NCBI RefSeq assembly: GCF_014646895.1
Contig: NZ_BMOD01000006.1
Location: 149,088-213,087, forward strand
Origin: Deinococcus roseus
GTDB lineage: Bacteria > Deinococcota > Deinococci > Deinococcales > Deinococcaceae
DNA: 64,000 nt
Direction of reading: 5' to 3'
The position numbers were made by a program, and so were the translations under genes. Positions 17,419 to 26,177 of this stretch are shown in pieces (position 1 is the stretch's first letter; the number at the start of each line of letters is the position of its first letter). Under the pieces are notes generated by a model, which worked only from the letters and a program-made list of their open reading frames with translations, was not told where the DNA came from and did no database searches.

Positions 17419-17487
17419 AAGGGCGCAGCACGTTCTCTTGTACAAAACAGGGGGACCAATTCCGGTCCCCCTGTCCGCTGCGCCCTT
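17419..17487. terminator. carB terminator nested inside a split REP-like palindrome
   Basis: The inner hairpin CAGGGGGACC (17448-17457) pairs with GGTCCCCCTG (17464-17473) and can end carB transcripts. It is enclosed by perfect 11-bp arms, AAGGGCGCAGC (17419-17429) and GCTGCGCCCTT (17477-17487). The outer arms equal the two halves of the intact palindrome at 53062-53081. The rest of the 17288-17528 gap shows nothing clear. Confidence 0.6.
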
Positions 17488-17528
17488 AAATGTCTTTTAA
17501 GCCTTCTGCAATTGGCCGTCAGGCCAAT

Positions 17529-20500
17529 TTACGCCAGCCACTCTTGCAAACTCTTCACAGAGGGAGCCTCATCTTGCACAGCCGCCAGGGCTTTGGCGGT
17601 CCAGATGGCAGCCTCTCTGGTGCTGACAATGGGTACACCACGCTCCAGGCAGGTGCGCAGGTACTGGCTTCCGGTGGTGTCGATCAAGAGGCGGGGGAGT
17701 TCCTTGCCGGGTCGGGTGCCTACGGCGTAACCAGCATCCTGCAGCATCTTGCACACGTCGTCCAGATCCCTGCCGATCACGGTGATGGTTCCTTCGCCGG
17801 GCAGCATGCTCTTGACCCCAAGCTGGGCACGGTAGAACGCCTTGTAAGGATCGGCGTCAATGCCCATGCTTTCCCCGGTGGATTTCATTTCTGGACCCAG
17901 GATGGGGCGCACGTTCTTGAACTTCAGGAAGGGCAGGTGCACTTCTTTGACGCTGTACATTTTGGGCTGGGGGGTTTCCAGGAAGTTCAGGTCTTCCAGG
18001 GTCCTGCCCACCCCAATCAGTGCAGCGTATTTCGCCAGAGGGTGCCCGATGGCCTTGCTCACGAAAGGCACGGTGCGGGAAGCACGGGGGTTGGCTTCCA
18101 GAATGTAGGGCACACCGTCTTTGATGGCGTACTGCACGTTCATCAGGCCCCTCACGCCAAGTTCGAGTGCAAGGCGCTCCGTGGTTTCCTTGATGGTTTT
18201 CAGCATCTCGTCGGAGAGGTGCACGGGGGGCAGGATGCAGGCGGAGTCGCCCGAGTGAATCCCTGCAGCCTCGATGTGCTCCATGATGCCTGCCACCACG
18301 GCACGTTCACCATCGCAGAGGGTGTCCACATCCAGCTCTAAAGCGCCTTCCAGGAATTGATCGAGAAGGATCGAGGGTTTGCCTTCCACTTCGGCGTACA
18401 CCTCTTCCAGGTAGGTTTTCAGCTCATCCATGCTGCGCACGGTGCGCATGGCGCGGCCCCCGAGCACGTAGGAAGGACGGACCATCAGGGGGAAGCCCAG
18501 TTTTTCGGCGTGCTGGTAGGCTTCTTCTGCGTCGCTGGCAACCAGGCCTTTTGGCTGGGGAATGCCCAGTTTTTCGCAGAGGTCGTTGAAGCTCTTGCGG
18601 TCCTCGGCCTGGTGGATGGTTTCAGGGCTGGTCCCGATGATGGGTGCCCCTGCAGCAGCCAGTTTTCCAGCGAGTTTCAGGGGGGTCTGGCCCCCGAGTT
18701 GCACGATCACGCCCACGGGTTTCTCGTGGTCGATGATGTTCATCACGTCTTCAAATGTCAGGGGCTCGAAGTACAGACGGTCTGCAGTGTCGTAGTCGGT
18801 GGAGACGGTCTCAGGGTTGGAGTTGACCATGATGGTCTCATAACCCGCTGCCTGCAGTGCCCACACCGCGTGCACGGTGGCGTAATCAAATTCCACGCCC
18901 TGCCCGATGCGGTTGGGACCGGAACCCAGAATCACGATCTTGGGTTTGTCGGTGGGGGTGACCTCATCTTCCCACTCGTAGGTGCTGTAGTGGTAAGGGG
19001 TGAAAGCCTCGAACTCGGCACCGCAGGTGTCCACAGTTTTGTACACCGGGGTGGCCTTGGCCTTCTTGCGGAGTTCACGCACTTCAAGTTCGGTCAGGCC
19101 AACAATTTCACCGATTCTGGTGTCACTGAAGCCCAGACGCTTGATTTCGCGCCAGTATTCGTACTTCCACTCTTTGATGTCTCCGAGCTCCAGGATCTCT
19201 TTCTCGGCGTCCATGATCTCTTTGACCTGGGACAAAAACCAGGGGTCAATGAAGGTGATTTTGTGCAGCTCTTCCAGGGTCATGCCACGGCGGATCAGTT
19301 CCAGCAGGGCACCGATGCGTCTGGGGTTGGGGTAGAGGAGACCCCGCAGTTCTTCTTCGCTGCGCTCGGCAAAGTCGGCACGCAGGTCCCCTTCCAGGGA
19401 GCGGATGGCTTTCTGCAGGGATTCCTTGAAGGTGCGACCAATGGCCATCACTTCGCCCACGGAGCGCATCTGGGTGCCCAGGTGGTCGGAGGTTCCGGGG
19501 AACTTCTCAAAGGCGAACCTGGGGATCTTGGTCACCACGTAATCGATGGTGGGTTCAAAAGCCGCAGGGGTCACGCGGGTGATGTCGTTGGGAAGCTCGT
19601 CCAGGTGGTACCCGACGGCCAGCAGTGCAGCAATTTTTGCAATGGGGAACCCGGTGGCCTTGGAGGCCAGTGCAGAAGAACGGCTCACACGGGGGTTCAT
19701 CTCAATGACGATCACGCGCCCGTTTTTGGGGTTCACGGCGAACTGGATGTTGCTTCCGCCGGTCTCCACCCCAATTTCCCGGATGATGGCCAGAGACTGG
19801 TCCCTGAGCCTTTGGTATTCCATGTCGGAGAGGGTCTGGGCAGGGGCCACGGTGATGGAGTCCCCGGTGTGCACGCCCATGGGATCGAAGTTTTCAATGC
19901 TGGTGATGATCACCACGGTGTCGTTGGTGTCCCGCATCACCTCAAGCTCGTATTCCTTCCACCCTAGAATGGATTCTTCGAGCAGCACGCTGGTCACCGG
20001 AGAGTCGCGCAAACCCTGTTCGGTGATCTCGAGAAATTCCTCGTAGCTGTGGGCAATGCCGCCCCCGGTGCCCCCCAGGGTGAAGCTGGGGCGAATCACC
20101 ACAGGCAGGCCCAGTTCTTTCTGGAACTCTTTTGCTTCTTCGAGGGTGTGCACCATCTTGCCTCTGGCGGTCTCTACGCCAATTTTCTTCATGGCGGCCT
20201 GGAACAGTTCGCGGTCCTCGCCTTTTTTGATGGCCTCAGGACCTGCCCCGATCAGTTGCACCCCATACTCTTCCAGCACGCCGGTTTCATGGAGTTCCAT
20301 GGCCAGGTTCAGAGCGGTCTGGCCCCCGAGTGTGGGCAGGATGGCGTCCGGGCGCTCCTTGGCAATGACGGCCTTCACGTAATCCCTGGTCAAGGGCTCG
20401 ATGTAGGTCTGGTCTGCAAGTTCCGGGTCGGTCATGATGGTGGCCGGGTTGGAATTGATCAGGATCACGTCGTAACCGGCTTTTTTCAGGGCCTTCAGGG

Positions 20501-20597
20501 CCTGGGTGCCGGAATAATCAAACTCGGCAGCTTGCCCGATCTGAATGGGTCCACTGCCGAGAATCAGGATTTTTTTGAGGTCGGTCCGTGCAGGCAT
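17529..20597 (-). CDS. carB: Carbamoyl phosphate synthase large subunit
   Basis: A 1022-aa large subunit, close to the usual bacterial length. It makes carbamoyl phosphate from ammonia delivered by CarA, bicarbonate and two ATP, feeding arginine and pyrimidine synthesis. Two homologous ATP-grasp halves are clear: the first begins ILILGSGPIQIGQAAEFDYSG and has PSFTLGGTGGGIA; the second begins IVILGSGPNRIGQGVEFDYA and has RPSYVLGGRAM. The C-terminal allosteric MGS-like domain (~930-1022) includes LDDVCKMLQDAGYAVGTRPGKEL-like sequence and GVPIVSTREAAIWTAKAL. AAGGAG precedes the ATG. carA lies 6.6 kb away on the other strand. Confidence 0.98.
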   Translation of the reverse strand: MPARTDLKKILILGSGPIQIGQAAEFDYSGTQALKALKKAGYDVILINSNPATIMTDPELADQTYIEPLTRDYVKAVIAKERPDAILPTLGGQTALNLAMELHETGVLEEYGVQLIGAGPEAIKKGEDRELFQAAMKKIGVETARGKMVHTLEEAKEFQKELGLPVVIRPSFTLGGTGGGIAHSYEEFLEITEQGLRDSPVTSVLLEESILGWKEYELEVMRDTNDTVVIITSIENFDPMGVHTGDSITVAPAQTLSDMEYQRLRDQSLAIIREIGVETGGSNIQFAVNPKNGRVIVIEMNPRVSRSSALASKATGFPIAKIAALLAVGYHLDELPNDITRVTPAAFEPTIDYVVTKIPRFAFEKFPGTSDHLGTQMRSVGEVMAIGRTFKESLQKAIRSLEGDLRADFAERSEEELRGLLYPNPRRIGALLELIRRGMTLEELHKITFIDPWFLSQVKEIMDAEKEILELGDIKEWKYEYWREIKRLGFSDTRIGEIVGLTELEVRELRKKAKATPVYKTVDTCGAEFEAFTPYHYSTYEWEDEVTPTDKPKIVILGSGPNRIGQGVEFDYATVHAVWALQAAGYETIMVNSNPETVSTDYDTADRLYFEPLTFEDVMNIIDHEKPVGVIVQLGGQTPLKLAGKLAAAGAPIIGTSPETIHQAEDRKSFNDLCEKLGIPQPKGLVASDAEEAYQHAEKLGFPLMVRPSYVLGGRAMRTVRSMDELKTYLEEVYAEVEGKPSILLDQFLEGALELDVDTLCDGERAVVAGIMEHIEAAGIHSGDSACILPPVHLSDEMLKTIKETTERLALELGVRGLMNVQYAIKDGVPYILEANPRASRTVPFVSKAIGHPLAKYAALIGVGRTLEDLNFLETPQPKMYSVKEVHLPFLKFKNVRPILGPEMKSTGESMGIDADPYKAFYRAQLGVKSMLPGEGTITVIGRDLDDVCKMLQDAGYAVGTRPGKELPRLLIDTTGSQYLRTCLERGVPIVSTREAAIWTAKALAAVQDEAPSVKSLQEWLA

Positions 20598-20753
20598 AAC
20601 GCTCCTTCATGGGTCACGCTGCATTCAGCAGCAGGGAAACGGGTCAGGGGTCGGGATGGTCTTGCTGTTTTGCAGCTTTTCAGAATCTGCAAACATTCCA
20701 ACCGTAAAGGATAGCATGAGAGGGTCGGGTCTTTGCAACACATCTATGCAATG

Positions 20754-20771
20754 GGTTAATAAATTTATGCA
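20754..20771 (-). promoter_or_regulatory. ARG-box-like operator upstream of carB
   Basis: Read on the minus strand this is TGCATAAATTTATTAACC. It matches CGCATAAAAATGTTAATC in the argG promoter at 13 of 18 positions and contains the palindrome ATAAATTTAT. ARG boxes bound by ArgR are also 18 bp and of this AT-rich type, so ArgR control is inferred. Confidence 0.45.
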
Positions 20772-20998
20772 GAAATCAACGCCTTCGATTCACAGTATTT
20801 TCCTTTGCAGAGCAGGACTTTCCCTTAAAGTTTTTGAGGTGCGGGCATAAAGATGCCTCACAGTGGATGCATGAGAAGCAGCTTTTTGCTGTCTGTGCTG
20901 CCAGAAACCCATTGTTGAGGATGCAGCAAGAAAATGCGTATTCGCTGTATATACACGGGTGTTGATGGTTGCCTGGGAGAGATGACGGGTCTGTTCTG

Positions 20999-21086
20999 GC
21001 TGCTGAGAGCCAAGGGTCGAGAGCTAAAAAAGCTTTAGCTGAAGCCTGGTTTTGCCCTCGGCCCTCGGCCCTCGGCTCTCGGCAAG
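20999..21086. repeat. Inverted heptad-repeat element (GCCGAGR type, short)
   Basis: The left arm has degraded GAGAGCC units (20999-21024) and the right arm four clean CCCTCGG/CTCTCGG units (21052-21086). Between them AGCTAAA pairs with TTTAGCT. It lies in the carB-argG gap (20598-21360). The rest of that gap holds the promoters and the argG leader, with no gene seen. Confidence 0.55.
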
Positions 21087-21133
21087 TTTACTTTACAGTG
21101 CAGACCTGCTCTTGCCATATGCTGAATAATCCA

Positions 21134-21162
21134 TTGACACCCCCGCATAAAAATGTTAATCT
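21134..21162 (+). promoter_or_regulatory. argG promoter
   Basis: TTGACA (21134-21139), a 17-base spacer and TAATCT (21157-21162) form a near-consensus promoter. Transcription should start near 21168, leaving a leader of about 190 bases before argG. Confidence 0.8.
21144..21161 (+). promoter_or_regulatory. ARG-box-like operator over the argG promoter
   Basis: CGCATAAAAATGTTAATC overlaps the spacer and -10 box, where a bound repressor would block RNA polymerase. It resembles the element upstream of carB. Confidence 0.45.
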
Positions 21163-21166
21163 CTGT

Positions 21167-21202
21167 ATGAATATACGCTCAAGCGTGTTCCCTCAACCAT
21201 GA
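21167..21202 (+). CDS. Possible argG leader peptide 1 (11 aa)
   Basis: ATG at 21167 encodes MNIRSSVFPQP and stops at TGA 21200-21202. The ATG is at or just before the predicted transcript start, so translation would be leaderless. The spacing to the -10 box is only four bases, shorter than elsewhere in the window, so this frame is uncertain. Its stop overlaps the start of leader peptide 2. Confidence 0.35.
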   Translation: MNIRSSVFPQP

Positions 21203-21225
21203 TGACCAGACTGCCACGACGTTAA
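21199..21225 (+). CDS. Arg-rich leader peptide of argG (8 aa)
   Basis: ATGATG starts a frame encoding MMTRLPRR with three Arg codons (AGA, CGA, CGT) out of eight. The stop codon and the last two Arg codons lie in the 5' arm of the terminator at 21217-21283. A ribosome stalled there for lack of charged Arg-tRNA would cover the arm and stop the terminator forming. There is no Shine-Dalgarno sequence; initiation by coupling to peptide 1 (overlapping stop/start) is the likely route. Confidence 0.5.
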   Translation: MMTRLPRR

Positions 21226-21283
21226 GACCACCCGACACACCCGAGATTTAAAGGTGTTATGGTCTTTTACGTCGGGGTTTTTT
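21217..21283 (+). terminator. Attenuator terminator in the argG leader
   Basis: CGACGT (21217-21222) pairs with ACGTCG (21269-21274), and AAGACCA (21224-21230) pairs with TGGTCTT (21260-21266). T21223 and T21267-21268 form a small internal loop. GGG and six T follow directly. It lies inside the argG transcript, 78 bases before the gene. Confidence 0.7.
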
Positions 21284-21360
21284 CTGTCGACCCTTCCCAA
21301 TCGGGAACAGCGAGACCCCCCTGAGATTTCCCCTGAAGTCCCTTCTAGAGGAGTTGCACC

Positions 21361-22560
21361 ATGACCAAAGAAAAAATCGTACTGGCATACAGCGGAGGAC
21401 TGGACACCTCCATCATTCTCAAATGGCTGCAGGTTGAGCGCAATTACGACGTGGTGGCTTTCACCGCCGACCTCGGACAGGGCGACGAAGTGGAACAGGC
21501 CCGCGTGAAGGCCCTCAACACCGGAGCCGTGAACGCCTACGCCCTGGACCTCAAAGAAGAATTCATCAAAGACTTTGTGTTTCCCATGATGCGTTCGAGT
21601 GCCCTCTACGAAGGCTACTACCTGCTCGGGACCAGCATTGCCCGCCCCCTGATTGCCAAGCACATGGTCGAGATCGCTGAAAAAGAAGGTGCAGTGGCCG
21701 TTTCCCACGGTGCCACCGGAAAAGGCAACGATCAGGTGCGCTTCGAATTGACCGCTTTCGCCCTCAAGCCCGACATCAAAACCGTGGCCCCCTGGCGGGA
21801 ATGGGACTTCAAGGGCCGCTCTGACCTCGAAGCTTTCGCACACGAGCACAACATCCCCGTGCCCACCACCAAAAAGGACCCCTGGAGCACCGATGCCAAC
21901 ATGCTGCACATCTCCTACGAAGGTGGCGTGCTGGAAGACCCCTGGAGTGAGCCCCCCAGCCACATGTTCAAACTGACCGTGAACCCCGAGGATGCTCCTG
22001 ACACCCCTGAATACGTGGAAATTGAATTCGTTGCCGGTGATCCTGTCGCCATCAACGGAGAAAAACTCTCTCCTGCACAGCTGCTGGAAAAAGCCAACCA
22101 GGTCGCAGGAGCGCACGGTGTGGGCCGCGTGGACCTCGTGGAAAACCGCTTCGTGGGCATGAAGTCCCGTGGCGTGTACGAAACCCCCGGTGGAACCCTG
22201 CTCTACCATGCCCGCCGTGCTGTGGAATCCCTGGCCCTGGACCGTGAAGTGCTGCACCAGCGCGACCAGCTTTCCCCCAAGTACGCCGAACTGGTGTACA
22301 ACGGCTTCTGGTATGCCCCCGAGCGTGAAGCCCTGCAGGTCTACTTCGACCACGTGGCACAGCGCGTGACCGGAACCGCCCGCATCAAGCTTTACAAGGG
22401 CAACGCCACCGTGGTGGGCCGCAAGTCTCCCTACAGCCTCTACGACAAGGAACTGGTCACCTTCGAGGCCGACAGCGTGTACAACCAGGCAGACGCTGCC
22501 GCCTTCATCAAACTGAACGCCCTGCGCCTGCGGGTGTTGAACCGGGTGAACAGCAAGTAA
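21361..22560 (+). CDS. argG: Argininosuccinate synthase
   Basis: A 399-aa enzyme joining citrulline and aspartate with ATP, the seventh step of arginine synthesis. The ATP pyrophosphatase P-loop is VLAYSGGLDTS, followed by FTADLGQGDE. TSIARPLIAK, HGATGKGNDQVRFE and PVPTTKKDPWSTDANM complete the signature set, and the length is typical of bacteria. AGAGGAG lies eight bases before the ATG. It is the first gene after the candidate attenuator and faces away from carB, so the promoters of two carbamoyl-phosphate-linked steps share one regulatory region. Confidence 0.98.
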   Translation: MTKEKIVLAYSGGLDTSIILKWLQVERNYDVVAFTADLGQGDEVEQARVKALNTGAVNAYALDLKEEFIKDFVFPMMRSSALYEGYYLLGTSIARPLIAKHMVEIAEKEGAVAVSHGATGKGNDQVRFELTAFALKPDIKTVAPWREWDFKGRSDLEAFAHEHNIPVPTTKKDPWSTDANMLHISYEGGVLEDPWSEPPSHMFKLTVNPEDAPDTPEYVEIEFVAGDPVAINGEKLSPAQLLEKANQVAGAHGVGRVDLVENRFVGMKSRGVYETPGGTLLYHARRAVESLALDREVLHQRDQLSPKYAELVYNGFWYAPEREALQVYFDHVAQRVTGTARIKLYKGNATVVGRKSPYSLYDKELVTFEADSVYNQADAAAFIKLNALRLRVLNRVNSK

Positions 22561-22566
22561 CCCCCC

Positions 22567-22590
22567 AGGGGCGAGGCACGCCTCGCCCCT
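22567..22590. repeat. REP-like palindrome (GGGCGAGGC type)
   Basis: Perfect 11-bp arms AGGGGCGAGGC and GCCTCGCCCCT flank an AC loop just after argG. The same core with a CTACAGG tail recurs at 53012. It may also act as a terminator, though no T-run follows. Confidence 0.7.
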
Positions 22591-22766
22591 GCAATTCCCC
22601 TGACGAGGGGGGACTGTTCCTCACTCAGGGCACCTGCTTTCCCCCCAAATCAGGGGGGATCTTTTCCCTCTCACTGCGCTCTCCCTCCCGGGTAAAATGG
22701 TGACAAAGACACTGCTGCCGTTTCAGAACGCTCCTGGCGTTTCCCAGGGAATGAAGAGGACCCACC

Positions 22767-23717
22767 ATGAAATCAATCCAACCTGCCACACGTGAAGATG
22801 CTGAAACCATAGTCTCTCTGGTGCACGGGGCCTGGAAAGACACCATCGATCCCAGGTCCAGCGGTCACCGCATGACGGTGGACGATGTGCACGCTGTTTT
22901 TGACGATGAAGGCGGGGGATTTCTGGTTTCCCGTGATGACCATGTGGTGGGGTGCATCTGCTACCGGCCCAACGGCAAGACCCTGGAACTTTCCAAACTG
23001 GCGGTGTTGCCTGAGGCCCGCAAGCAGGGGTTTTCCATCATGCTGGTGCAGGCTGTGGAAGATTACGCCCGCCAGCGCAACTTCAAACGTATTTTGCTGG
23101 CGGTCAGCCAGTACAACCTCTCGGTGATTCCGCTCTACCAGAAACTGGGCTACACCATTCAGGAAAATGAGGTGTACGAGCATTCCCATCCGGGCAGCTC
23201 ACCTCCGGTGGTGATGACCCGCAAGCTGCAGACCCGCAAAGATTACCGCCTGAGGGCCGCCACACTGGATGATGCGGCAAACATTGCTTCCCTGGTGCGT
23301 GCAGCCTGGAGAAACACCATCGATGAGCGCTCCAGTGGCCACCGGATCACCCCGGAAGCTGTGACAGACATTCTGCAACGTGGTGGGGGCTTCATCATGG
23401 AAGAACACTTCAACTATGGTGAAACCCGTCCGGTGGGCTGTGTCTGTTACGTTCCAGATGAAGACACCCTGGACCTGATGAAACTGGCCGTCTTGAACGA
23501 CACCAGAGGCTACGGTCTGGCCAAACGTCTGGTGCTGGCTTTAGAGGAACATGCGGTCCGGGAGGGCTTCAAGAAGGTTCTGCTGGCCGTGAGCACCTAC
23601 AACCTGTCTGTGATTCCGTTTTACGAGAAACTCGGGTACAGCATTGATGAAGACGCAGTCTACAAATACCCCAGTGCCTCTGTGCCTGGTCCCAAAGTGC
23701 TGGTGAAAAGCCTGTGA
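22767..23717 (+). CDS. Tandem GNAT acetyltransferase
   Basis: A 316-aa protein made of two homologous GNAT domains (about 1-153 and 158-316). The repeats align closely, for example AVSQYNLSVIPLYQKLGY with AVSTYNLSVIPFYEKLGY, and TLELSKLAVLPEARKQGF with TLDLMKLAVLNDTRGYGL. It arose by internal duplication. GNAT enzymes move acetyl groups from acetyl-CoA to amines; the substrate is unknown. The acetyl-CoA loop R/Q-x-x-G is weakly conserved in both copies (ARKQGF, TRGYGL), so activity of either half is uncertain. The stop overlaps the GTG of the next gene. Confidence 0.8.
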   Translation: MKSIQPATREDAETIVSLVHGAWKDTIDPRSSGHRMTVDDVHAVFDDEGGGFLVSRDDHVVGCICYRPNGKTLELSKLAVLPEARKQGFSIMLVQAVEDYARQRNFKRILLAVSQYNLSVIPLYQKLGYTIQENEVYEHSHPGSSPPVVMTRKLQTRKDYRLRAATLDDAANIASLVRAAWRNTIDERSSGHRITPEAVTDILQRGGGFIMEEHFNYGETRPVGCVCYVPDEDTLDLMKLAVLNDTRGYGLAKRLVLALEEHAVREGFKKVLLAVSTYNLSVIPFYEKLGYSIDEDAVYKYPSASVPGPKVLVKSL

Positions 23718-24196
23718 AGAATGCTTTCCCTTACACCTTCCGTCTGGCAACGCTGAACGATCTTGAAACGCTGGTCACCCACCGTTTTGAAATGTTCTCA
23801 GACATGGGGATGGGAGAAAAGATGGACATTGCAGCCATGCGGAAAGCCTTCATCCCCTGGGTGAAAGCCCAGATGGAAGCAGGCACCTACCTGACTTTTC
23901 TGGCAGAACAGGACGGTCAGGTGGTGGCGGGTGCAGCCCTGATGCTGGTGAACTGGCCTCCGGGACACCTGGATGCCAGCCCTATGCGGGGCTACCTGCT
24001 GAACGTCTACACCCACCCTGAACACCGCAGAAAAGGACTGGCCCGCATGCTGGTCGATCAGGTCATGGACGAATGCCGCAGGCGAAAGATCAAAGCGCTG
24101 TCCTTGCATGCCAGTGAACACGGCAGACCCATGTACGAGAAACTGGGTTTTCAGAACACCAACGAAATGCGCATCATTTTAGGAGCAGAAACATGA
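23714..24196 (+). CDS. GNAT family acetyltransferase
   Basis: A 160-aa single-domain GNAT protein. The acetyl-CoA motif A is clear in LLNVYTHPEHRRKGLARMLVDQVMDECRRR, and motif B in LHASEHGRPMYEKLGF. The GTG start overlaps the upstream stop (GTGA), and its own stop overlaps the argH start (ATGA). It is thus translated between the tandem acetyltransferase and argH. The substrate is unknown. Confidence 0.85.
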   Translation: MKNAFPYTFRLATLNDLETLVTHRFEMFSDMGMGEKMDIAAMRKAFIPWVKAQMEAGTYLTFLAEQDGQVVAGAALMLVNWPPGHLDASPMRGYLLNVYTHPEHRRKGLARMLVDQVMDECRRRKIKALSLHASEHGRPMYEKLGFQNTNEMRIILGAET

Positions 24197-25584
24197 CCAA
24201 AAAACTGTGGGGGGGACGCTTTCAGGAAGCCACCGACAAGCTGGTGGAGGTTTTCAATGCGTCCGTCACCTTTGACCAGAAACTCGCAGAGCAGGACATC
24301 CGGGGAAGCCTGGCACACGTCGCCATGCTGGGCAAGCAGGGCATCCTGGAGCCCGAAGAAGTCACCCAGATCACAGATGGTCTGAACAGCATTCTGGAAG
24401 ACATCCGTGCAGGAAATTTCGAGTGGAGTGTGTCTTTAGAAGATGTGCACATGAACATCGAATCCCGCCTGCGTGAGCGCATCGGGCCTGTGGCTGGAAA
24501 GCTGCACACCGCCCGTTCCAGAAACGACCAGGTGGCCACCGATTTCCGGCTGTTCACCAAGGAAGCTGCTCTGGAACTTGCGGACCTGCTGCATGGTTTC
24601 AGAAGCGTCATGGCTCTTGAAGCCGAAAAGCACCTGACCAGCGATGAAGGCCAGCCCGTGATCCTGCCCGGGTACACCCACCTGCAGGTGGCCCAGCCCA
24701 TCTTGCTGTCCCACTGGTTCCTGGCTTATGTGGAGATGCTGGAACGCGACGAATCCCGCTTCCGGGACGCTGCTAGACGCATGGACGAAAGCCCCCTGGG
24801 TGCAGGTGCACTGGCCGGAACCCCCTGGCCCATTGACCGCTTTGCCACCGCTGAAGCGCTGGGTTTCGCCCGTCCCACCCGCAACAGCCTGGACAGCGTG
24901 GGCAGCCGTGACTTTGCGCTGGAATTCCTGGCGGCCTGCAGCATTGCCACCGCGCACCTCAGCCGCCTGTCTGAAGAACTTGTGCTCTACAGCACCTTTG
25001 AATTTGGCTTTTTAACCCTGCCGGACAGCCACACCACCGGGTCCAGCATCATGCCCCAGAAGAAGAACCCCGACGTGTCCGAGCTGGCCCGGGGCAAAGC
25101 TGGACGGGTTTTTGGTGACCTGATGGCCCTTTTGACCGTGGTCAAAGGAACCCCTCTGGCCTACAACAAGGACTTCCAGGAAGACAAAGAACCGGTCTTT
25201 GATGCCTTCGAGACCCTGGCGATCATTTTGCAGCTGCACATCGACATGATGCCCAAAGCAAAATGGCATGCGAAAGTGACCCGCCGTGCGGCCCAGCGCG
25301 GTTACTCCACTGCAACCGACCTTGCAGATTACCTCGCCCGTCAGGGCGTACCCTTCAGGGAAGCGCACGAGGTGGCCGGAGAACTGGTGCACCTGTGCGT
25401 CTCACAGGACCGGCAACTGTGGGACCTCACCGAAGAGGAACTGAAAAACGCCCACCCCTTGCTGACCCGTGATGTGGCCCAGTACCTGACCGTGGAATCC
25501 AGCGCCAATGCCCGCCTGTCTTACGGCGGAACCGGAGTGGAGCGGGTCAAAGAAGCCGTTCAGGACGCCAAAGAACGCCTGTAA
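24193..25584 (+). CDS. argH: Argininosuccinate lyase
   Basis: A 463-aa enzyme splitting argininosuccinate into arginine and fumarate, the last step of arginine synthesis. Superfamily signatures are in place: TARSRNDQVATDFRL, the catalytic-His region LPGYTHLQVAQPI, and the signature loop GSSIMPQKKNPDVSEL with the catalytic Ser. It ends SSANARLSYGGTGVERVKEAV. Translation is coupled to the GNAT gene upstream by ATGA. The length is typical. Confidence 0.98.
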   Translation: MTKKLWGGRFQEATDKLVEVFNASVTFDQKLAEQDIRGSLAHVAMLGKQGILEPEEVTQITDGLNSILEDIRAGNFEWSVSLEDVHMNIESRLRERIGPVAGKLHTARSRNDQVATDFRLFTKEAALELADLLHGFRSVMALEAEKHLTSDEGQPVILPGYTHLQVAQPILLSHWFLAYVEMLERDESRFRDAARRMDESPLGAGALAGTPWPIDRFATAEALGFARPTRNSLDSVGSRDFALEFLAACSIATAHLSRLSEELVLYSTFEFGFLTLPDSHTTGSSIMPQKKNPDVSELARGKAGRVFGDLMALLTVVKGTPLAYNKDFQEDKEPVFDAFETLAIILQLHIDMMPKAKWHAKVTRRAAQRGYSTATDLADYLARQGVPFREAHEVAGELVHLCVSQDRQLWDLTEEELKNAHPLLTRDVAQYLTVESSANARLSYGGTGVERVKEAVQDAKERL

Positions 25585-25614
25585 CTTTGTTAACCCTGCC
25601 TCTGGAGGTCCAGC

Positions 25615-26127
25615 ATGGAAATCAGAAAACAACTTGATCCCACTTTGGGAGCCCTCTTCACAGAGGCTTTCGAAGGGGAAAGTGTGTCCAGCTGGGAAGG
25701 CCGCATCGACCTGGGACTGTACGGCGAGGAAGTGCCCATGACCGTGCTGGTCACCGAAGAGGAAATCACCGATGAGCACCGGGACGCTTTCGATGAGGTC
25801 AGCAGTGATCCAGAAAGGTACGTCCGTCTGGCCTACCAGGAAATCCAGTTTGAATTGCAGGACCGTCCAGAGAAATACGGTCTGGGCAGCGAAGCCGCAG
25901 ACATTGCTGTAACGTTGCTCGGTTCAGGGCAGGGGAGTGAAGTGCTTTTTGATCCTCTGGTGGTGATTCATCCGGGTCAGGACGGACAGACCTGCTTCGG
26001 GATTGGATTTAAAGAATCCCAGCTGGATGTGCAGGACGGAACAGGCGTGCTGTTTCTGGATGGCCGCCCGGTTGCTGTCCTGAGCCTGTCGCAGCTTCTG
26101 GATTTGCCAGAAGACACCTCTGCCTGA
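25615..26127 (+). CDS. Protein of unknown function in the arginine operon
   Basis: A 170-aa acidic, probably soluble protein beginning MEIRKQLDPTLGALFTEAFE. The segment WEGRIDLGLYGEEVPMTVLV followed by many acidic and aromatic residues slightly recalls DUF6985-like immunity-type domains, but I cannot confirm it. There is no signal peptide, membrane helix or cysteine cluster. GGAGG lies nine bases before the ATG and it sits 30 bases after argH, in the same operon. A role in arginine metabolism is possible only by position. Confidence 0.7.
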   Translation: MEIRKQLDPTLGALFTEAFEGESVSSWEGRIDLGLYGEEVPMTVLVTEEEITDEHRDAFDEVSSDPERYVRLAYQEIQFELQDRPEKYGLGSEAADIAVTLLGSGQGSEVLFDPLVVIHPGQDGQTCFGIGFKESQLDVQDGTGVLFLDGRPVAVLSLSQLLDLPEDTSA

Positions 26128-26177
26128 CGTTGCCTGACTTTTAAGCCCTCTATCTCCCTGACCTGTCGGAGGCCAAC

